Assembly (NCBI GenBank): GCA_946122785.1
Contig: CAMGYJ010000002.1
Span: 40,512,495 to 40,576,494 of the forward strand
Source: Linum tenue
Lineage: Eukaryota > Streptophyta > Magnoliopsida > Malpighiales > Linaceae
DNA: 64,000 nt
Direction of reading: 5' to 3'
Part shown: positions 57,725-64,000 of the stretch, piece after piece
Position numbering within the stretch: the first letter of the stretch is position 1
Layout: each line of letters starts with the position of its first letter
The notes under the pieces: model-generated
The model's database searches: none
What the model saw: the letters and a program-made list of their open reading frames with translations, nothing else
Told to the model about the DNA's origin: nothing
Program-made: the position numbers and the translations under genes

Positions 57725-57904
57725 TAGGTGTGGGCGGGTACCCATGGGTCGGGTTTACCTAAACCCAAACCCAACCCAACTCGGTGAATAGTGAACGAGT
57801 TTAAACCCAAACCCGGCCCAAAACCCGTCAACACGAATTTTACCCGCGTTGACTGGGTTGGGTCCGGTGGGTACCCGTGGGTTCGGGTTTTGTTGTCATC
57901 CCTA
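57725..57904. repeat. Possible hAT-type MITE
   Basis: Starts TAGGTGTGGGCGGGTACCCA and ends GGGTACCCG...CATCCCTA, with GGGT/ACCC-rich arms in opposite orientation. No matching 8-bp duplication is seen. Similar GGGTACCC-rich short repeats are common in plant genomes. Confidence 0.4.
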
Positions 57905-58324
57905 TTCTGTAATACACTATCTATTACCATGACAATTTTTTTTTTTGGGCCACCAGCTATGAAGCAATCTGTTCGGCCCATAATTAAGCTAGCCAGCTGA
58001 AACTAGAGAGCCCAAAGCCCAAAGGTAGTGGGCAACCCCGCTAAGAGAGCAGGAGCAGCGAACACAACCAAATCGTGGGAAGTAGCCAGAGCCATAGAAG
58101 CCTGGACCGACTTGGATCGGAATATGGCGGTTCTGAATTTTTTGCCCTAAAAACGAAAAACCCTGATAAGCTATCCCCACAATCCACACACAGCCCGTCT
58201 CAGTGGATCGACGGAGGCCTCATTACCGACGAACAAGTGAACGGAGAAGAAGGAAGCTTCCGACAAAGCTAAGCTGCCAGTCTCGACTGAGTGAGGTTTT
58301 AGCTTCGTCAAATTAAACTGCTCG
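57905..58324 (+). promoter_or_regulatory. Upstream region and 5' leader exon of BRR2
   Basis: A non-coding first exon probably lies in about 58200-58324, ending AAACTGCTCG/GTGAGTTAAC. No strong TATA box is seen, as expected for a housekeeping splicing gene. Confidence 0.45.
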
Positions 58325-58559
58325 GTGAGTTAACTGGACCTGTTAATTGCCTTCTCCCATTGTTTGCATCTGTTATCTGTTTTTGCTTGTTCCTAATTGA
58401 TACGCGCTCTCTTTCTTTCGTTTAGGGTTTGGGTTTCTTTCCGGGGATTATCTCTGCTGCTTGTCGATCCTCTTCGGTTATAAAGGTTAGGGTTTTCCTT
58501 GTTTTATTGAGTTTTGGTTTTTTTCTTCTTCCTGCTTGCTGTTTTCTCATCTGTTCCAG
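58325..58559 (+). other. Intron in the 5' UTR of BRR2
   Basis: Donor GTGAGT at 58325. Acceptor CTGTTCCAG at 58559 is favoured, with GTTTCAG at 58574 as an alternative. Both leave the ATG at 58585 as the first start in the second exon. Confidence 0.6.
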
Positions 58560-58584
58560 ATCCAACTGTTTCAGTTCCCCCGCA

Positions 58585-61500
58585 ATGGCTCACCTCGGTG
58601 GTGGCGCAGAAGCTCATGCTCGATTCAAACAATACGAGTACAGAGCTAACTCGAGTCTTGTCCTCACTACCGACTCCCGTCCCCGAGATACACATGAGCC
58701 CACGGGCGAGCCCGAGTCTCTCCACGGCAAAATCGACCCCAGGAACTTCGGTGATCGTGTCGAGAGAGGCAGGCCGCCTGAGCTTGAAGAGAAACTTAAG
58801 AAATCGAAGAAGAAGAAGGAGAGGGACAACCAGTTTGAACCTGTTCCAAGCCGCCAAGCTAAACGTCGAAGAATCCGGCAGGAGAGTGTACTCTCCTCAA
58901 CCGAAGAAGGAGTCTACCAGCCCAAGACCAAGGAAACCAGAGCTGCATATGAAGCCATGCTTAGTGCCATTCAATCCCAACTGGGTGGTCAGCCTCCTAA
59001 TATTGTCAGTGCTGCTGCTGATGAGATTCTGGCTGTACTTAAGAATGAGTCCTCGAAGACGACTGACAAGAAGAAGGAAATTGAGAAGCTGTTGAATCCA
59101 ATCTCCAGTGATTTCTTTAATAACCTGGTTACTCTTGGAAGTCTTATCAAGGATTACCAAGATGGAGCTGATGCTGGTGGACCTACTGCTGTTAATGGTG
59201 AAGATGCTCTTGATGATGATGTAGGGGTGGCGGTTGAGTTTGATGAAGACAATGAGGACGAGGAAGAAGAGAGTGATCTTGATATGGTCCCAGAGGATGA
59301 AGAGGATGACGATGATGATGATTTGGTTAAGCGTGATCGTGGTGGGGCTATGCAGATGGGTGGTGCGATTGATGATGATGACGTGGGGCAGGCAAATGAG
59401 GGTATGAATCTTAATGTTCAAGATATTGATGCATATTGGCTCCAGAGGAAGATCTCCCAGGCTTTTGAACAACAGATCGACCCACAGCAGTGTCAAACAC
59501 TTGCAGAAGAGGTGCTAAAGATTCTTGCTGAGGGAGAAAACCGTGAAGTTGAGAATAAGTTGGTGTATCACCTCCAGTTTGAGAAGTTCAGCCTTATAAA
59601 GTTTCTCGTGCATAATAGGCTGAAGATTGTGTGGTGCACCCGTTTAGTTCGTGCCAAGGACCAGGAAGAGAGAAACCACATTGAGGAGGAAATGACAAGG
59701 TCAGGTCCTGATTTGGCTGCTATTCTGCTGCAGCTTCGGGCGACCCGAGCTACTGCAAAAGAGAGGCAAAAGAATTTGGAGAAAAGCATAAGAGAAGAGG
59801 CTCGCAGACTGAAGGATGGGACTGTTGGTGGTGATGATGATAGGGATGAAACTATGCTTGTTGAGAGAGATGCACACAGTAGTAGCTGGGTGAAAGGACA
59901 GCCGAAGTTGCTTGACCTGGAAAATATTGCTTTTGACCAGGGTGGTCTATTTATGGCAAATAAGAAATGTGACCTTCCAAACGGTTCTTACAGACATCAG
60001 AGCAAGGGGTATGAAGAAGTTCATGTGCCGGCTCTGAAACCAAAACCTTTAGGTCCTGATGAGAAGCTTGTTAGGATATCGGAGATGCCGGAGTGGGCAC
60101 AACCAGCTTTTAAAAATATGCAACAGCTGAACAGGGTGCAGAGTAAGGTCTATCAGATGGCCCTTTTCGGTGCCGATAATATTCTCTTATGTGCTCCAAC
60201 CGGTGCAGGAAAAACTAATGTTGCAGTTCTCACTATACTTCAGCAGCTTGGTATTTATAGGGACAAGGATGGTTCATTTGATCATAATGGCTATAAAATA
60301 GTTTACGTGGCACCCATGAAAGCTCTTGTGGCTGAAGTTGTTGGTAATTTGTCGGAACGTCTGAAAGATTATGGGGTGAATGTAAGGGAACTAAGTGGAG
60401 ACCAGTCACTCACTCGTCAACAAATTGAAGAAACTCAAATAATTGTAACAACTCCGGAAAAGTGGGACATCATTACCAGGAAGTCTGGGGATCGCACCTA
60501 CACCCGACTGGTTAAGCTCCTTATCATTGATGAGATCCACCTTCTTCATGATAATAGAGGCCCTGTGCTTGAAAGTATTGTTGCTAGAACTGTCAGACAG
60601 GTTGAGACAACGAGGGACCATATCAGGATGGTGGGATTGTCGGCTACTCTCCCTAACTATGAAGATGTGGCGCTGTTTTTAAGAGTCGATGTAGGGAAAG
60701 GGCTTTTTCATTTCGATAATAGCTACAGACCTGTCCCTCTTTCACAACAGTATATTGGTGTCTCTGTCAAGAAGCCATTGCAGAGATTCCAATTAATGAA
60801 TGATCTTTGTTATGAGAAGGTAATTGCCGTAGCTGGAAAGCATCAGACTCTTATTTTTGTGCATTCCAGGAAGGAAACAGCTAAGACAGCCCGTGCAATA
60901 CGAGACACTGCACTGGCTAATGACACTCTTGGGAAATTCCTCAAGGAGGACAGTGCTAGCCGGGAGATTCTCCAGGATCAGACTAATATTGTCAAAAGCA
61001 ATGATCTTAAAGATCTTCTCCCCTATGGCTTTGCCGTTCATCATGCAGGTTTGGCGAGGGCTGACCGTGAAATTGTTGAAGCTCTTTTTGGCGATGGGCA
61101 TATACAAGTGCTAGTTTCTACTGCAACTCTAGCTTGGGGTGTCAACTTGCCTGCTCACACTGTGATAATCAAAGGGACTCAGATCTATAATCCAGAAAAG
61201 GGAGCTTGGACTGAACTCAGTCCACTTGATGTTATGCAAATGTTGGGTCGAGCTGGTCGGCCTCAGTATGATTCGTATGGTGAAGGTATTATAATCACAG
61301 GTCACAGTGAACTGCAGTATTATCTGTCCTTGATGAATCAACAACTTCCAATCGAGAGCCAGTTCATATCCAAATTAGCCGATCAGTTGAATGCTGAAGT
61401 TGTGCTTGGTACTGTTCAGAATGCAAGAGAAGCGTGCAATTGGCTTGGTTATACCTACTTGTATGTACGGATGTTGAGGAATCCCACTCTTTATGGTTTA

Positions 61501-64000
61501 GCATCAGATATTCTTACAAGGGATATCACGCTGGAGGAGAGAAGGGCTGATTTGGTAAGTAGTATTTAACTCTATGAATAATTTATTGCCTTTTAAGTAA
61601 AGTGCCTGACCAGTGGTAATCATGTGCATCTCTTCTCATGGATTTAGTTTGCAATCGCTGGAAGTTTTGCTAAAATGCTTGATACTAGGTCCTGTCGAGT
61701 TGAAATTGATTGTTTTCTGTGAATGGTGGTTTATTAACGTGAATAGTGATCTGATTGCTAAGGCCAGAGGCTATGCAACTTGGATGCTTGTGCTAGTGTT
61801 GATCAATAGTGATCTAAGCTAGAATGCACACATCCTACATGGATCATTGTTTGAGACCTAACAATGTCACTTTTTACTTCTGCAGATTCATTCAGCTGCA
61901 ACAATTTTGGACAAGAATAACTTGGTCAAGTATGACAGGAAAAGTGGATATTTCCAGGTTACTGACCTTGGTCGTATTGCGAGCTACTACTATATTACTC
62001 ACGGCACCATATCCACCTATAATGAGCATCTGAAACCAACTATGGGGGACATTGAGCTGTGTCGCTTGTTCTCGCTAAGCGAAGAGTTTAAGTACGTAAC
62101 TGTTAGGCAAGATGAGAAGATGGAACTAGCGAAGCTTTTGGACCGCGTTCCGATTCCTGTGAAGGAGAGTCTGGAGGAGCCTAGTGCTAAGATCAATGTT
62201 CTTCTGCAAGCATACATTTCACAGCTGAAGCTTGAAGGCCTGTCATTGACTACTGATATGGTTTATATAACACAGGTATTTTCTTGGTCCTTGTACTATT
62301 ATTATCTGTTAGTAGCTCTTGTTGGATTTAGACCTACATATGCTGAAGCTTTAATTTTTTCTTAATTTATTTTCTTTCTTTTGGATGGTGCAGAGTGCAG
62401 GTCGTCTTCTTCGAGCACTTTTTGAGATCGTCTTGAAAAGAGGGTGGGCGCAGCTGACTGAGAAGGCTTTGAACTTGTGTAAGATGGTTAATAAGAAGAT
62501 GTGGAGTGTCCAAACACCCCTTCGCCAATTCAACGGGATACCAAATGAGATTCTTATGAAATTGGAAAAGAAAGATTTGTCGTGGGAAAGATACTATGAC
62601 CTCACATCACAGGAGATTGGTGAACTCATTCGTTTCCCGAAGATGGGTAGGATGTTGCATAAGTTCATCCATCAATTTCCAAAGCTGAATCTTGCAGCTC
62701 ACGTGCAGCCAATAACTCGAACTATTTTGAGGGTGGAGCTCACTGTCACCCCTGATTTTCAGTGGGATGACAGGGTTCATGGGTACGTGGAACCATTTTG
62801 GGTAATTGTTGAGGACAATGATGGCGAATATATCTTGCACCATGAGTATTTCATGCTAAAGAAGCAGTATATTGATGAGGATCACACATTGAATTTCACT
62901 GTGCCAATCTATGAGCCGTTGCCCCCTCAATATTTCATCCGTGTCGTATCTGATAGGTGGCTTGGATCGCAGACTGTTCTTCCTGTCTCTTTCAGACACC
63001 TAATTTTACCGGAGAAGTACCCCCCTCCAACTGAGCTCTTGGATTTGCAGCCTCTTCCTGTGTCGGCTTTGAGAAATCCTTCCTATGAGGCTCTCTATCA
63101 GGGTTTTAAGCATTTTAATCCGGTCCAGACACAGGTCTTCACTGTCTTGTATAACACAGATGACAATGTCCTGGTTGCTGCCCCGACTGGGAGTGGGAAA
63201 ACGATATGCGCAGAGTTTGCAGTGTTGAGGAATTACCAGAAAGGACCTGATAGCATCATGCGAGCCGTCTATATAGCCCCTCTTGAAGCAATTGCTAAGG
63301 AGCGATATCGTGATTGGGAGAGGAAGTTTGGTAAAGGCCTTGGCTTGAGGGTTGTGGAACTAACTGGGGAAACAACTACTGATTTGAAACTCATCGAGAA
63401 GGGTCAAATAATTATCAGTACTCCAGAGAAATGGGATGCACTGTCCCGTCGGTGGAAGCAAAGAAAGAATATTCAGCAAGTGAGTCTTTTTATAATTGAT
63501 GAGCTTCACTTGATTGGAGGCCAGGGTGGTCCAGTGCTAGAGGTGATTGTCTCCAGGATGAGGTACATTGCAAGTCAGATCGAGAACAAGACAAGGATTG
63601 TGGCCCTTTCATCTTCTCTTGCTAATGCTAAAGATCTGGGGGAGTGGATAGGAGCTACCTCGCATGGTCTCTTCAATTTCCCACCTGGTGTCCGTCCTGT
63701 TCCCCTAGAGATACACATACAAGGGGTGGATATTGCCAATTTCGAGGCAAGGATGCAAGCCATGACGAAGCCAACTTACACAGCAATAGTTCAGCATGCA
63801 AAGAATGGGAAGCCTGCCATTGTCTATGTGCCCACGAGAAAGTATGTGAAGGCCACGGCTGAGGACTTGATGTCGTACTCTGCAGTTGACGGCGGTGAAA
63901 ATCCTGCATTTTTGTTGCGACCCTCCATAGAGCTAGAGCCTTTTATAACTAAAATTCAGGATGAGACTCTGCGGGTCACTCTAACCTTTGGGGTCGGTTT
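58585..64000 (+). CDS. BRR2: BRR2, U5 snRNP 200-kDa DExH helicase (partial, runs off the window)
   Basis: Exons 58585-61554, 61886-62275 and 62394-64000+, with GT-AG introns at phase 0. 1655 residues are visible of about 2170 in plant BRR2. The start is [20 protein letters not shown], which matches plant BRR2 proteins; the open frame extends upstream, but 58585 fits the family start. Domain order: N-terminal region with an acidic stretch (about 215-275), first helicase cassette with Walker A APTGAGKT (537-544) and DEIH (649-652), LSATLP, HHAGL and GRAGRPQYD, winged helix and Sec63 unit, then the second cassette with APTGSGKT (1383-1390) and DELH (1489-1492). In the family the first cassette unwinds U4/U6 RNA during spliceosome activation and the second regulates it. 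It acts in the nucleus. No lesions are seen. Confidence 0.97.
61555..61885 (+). other. BRR2 intron
   Basis: 331 bp, GTAAGT...TTCTGCAG, between codons for DL and IHSA, phase 0. Confidence 0.95.
62276..62393 (+). other. BRR2 intron
   Basis: 118 bp, GTATTT...GGTGCAG, between ITQ and SAGR, phase 0. Confidence 0.95.

Noticed and set aside
57725..57904. Telomere-like AAACCC words
   Set aside because: AAACCCAAACCC appears only twice and within a GGGTACCC-rich MITE-like block, not as a telomeric array.

Overview
The window is nuclear DNA from a flowering plant, probably a eudicot. It shows spliceosomal introns, plant-type LINEs with an RNase H domain, Athila/Tat-type Ty3 retrotransposons, Mutator-like elements with 9-bp target duplications, and two plant genes. 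I cannot name the species. About 50 kb (1-49500) is transposon-derived. The two host genes lie in the last 13 kb and face away from each other.

Layout. 1-23482 is a nest. A LINE (19811-23482 visible; its 5' part lies left of the window) is interrupted by a Ty3-like, coding-poor element. That element has a partial LTR at 1-785, an internal region at 786-5329, and a second LTR beginning at 5330 and ending at 19810. The internal region holds a solo LTR (3024-4452, TSD GTAGG). The second LTR is split by a complete minus-strand Athila/Tat-type element (7076-19336, TSD AAGTA) with degraded gag, protease, RT/RNase H, integrase and a 3' ORF. 25444-27000 is another LTR of related design. A gag remnant (27091-27186 and 32948-33355) is split by a very young non-autonomous element (27187-32942, TSD CTGTC) with near-identical LTRs and one acidic ORF. 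Two Mutator-like elements follow (35359-36959; 43627-45135). The second carries what looks like the first coding exon of an ascorbate peroxidase and sits inside a non-autonomous LTR element (38914-47120, TSD CATTT) whose own ORF I do not recognise. Copia-like debris fills 47350-48883.

Host genes. On the minus strand (coding exons between 53264 and 50848) is a plant single-RRM RNA-binding protein gene with six recognisable coding exons. A 5'-truncated LINE (53780-57617, 10-11 bp TSD) is inserted about 0.5 kb upstream of its first recognisable exon. On the plus strand from 58585 to the window end is the U5 snRNP helicase BRR2, intact for the 1655 residues visible.

Most notable points: the young non-autonomous element shares a post-stop-codon stem-loop and repeated polypurine tracts with the degraded Athila-type element; four different LTR families carry clustered GC-rich palindromes, in three of them just upstream of a TTTAAA box; a Mutator-like element has captured an APX exon; and the 38914-47120 element has an orphan ORF.
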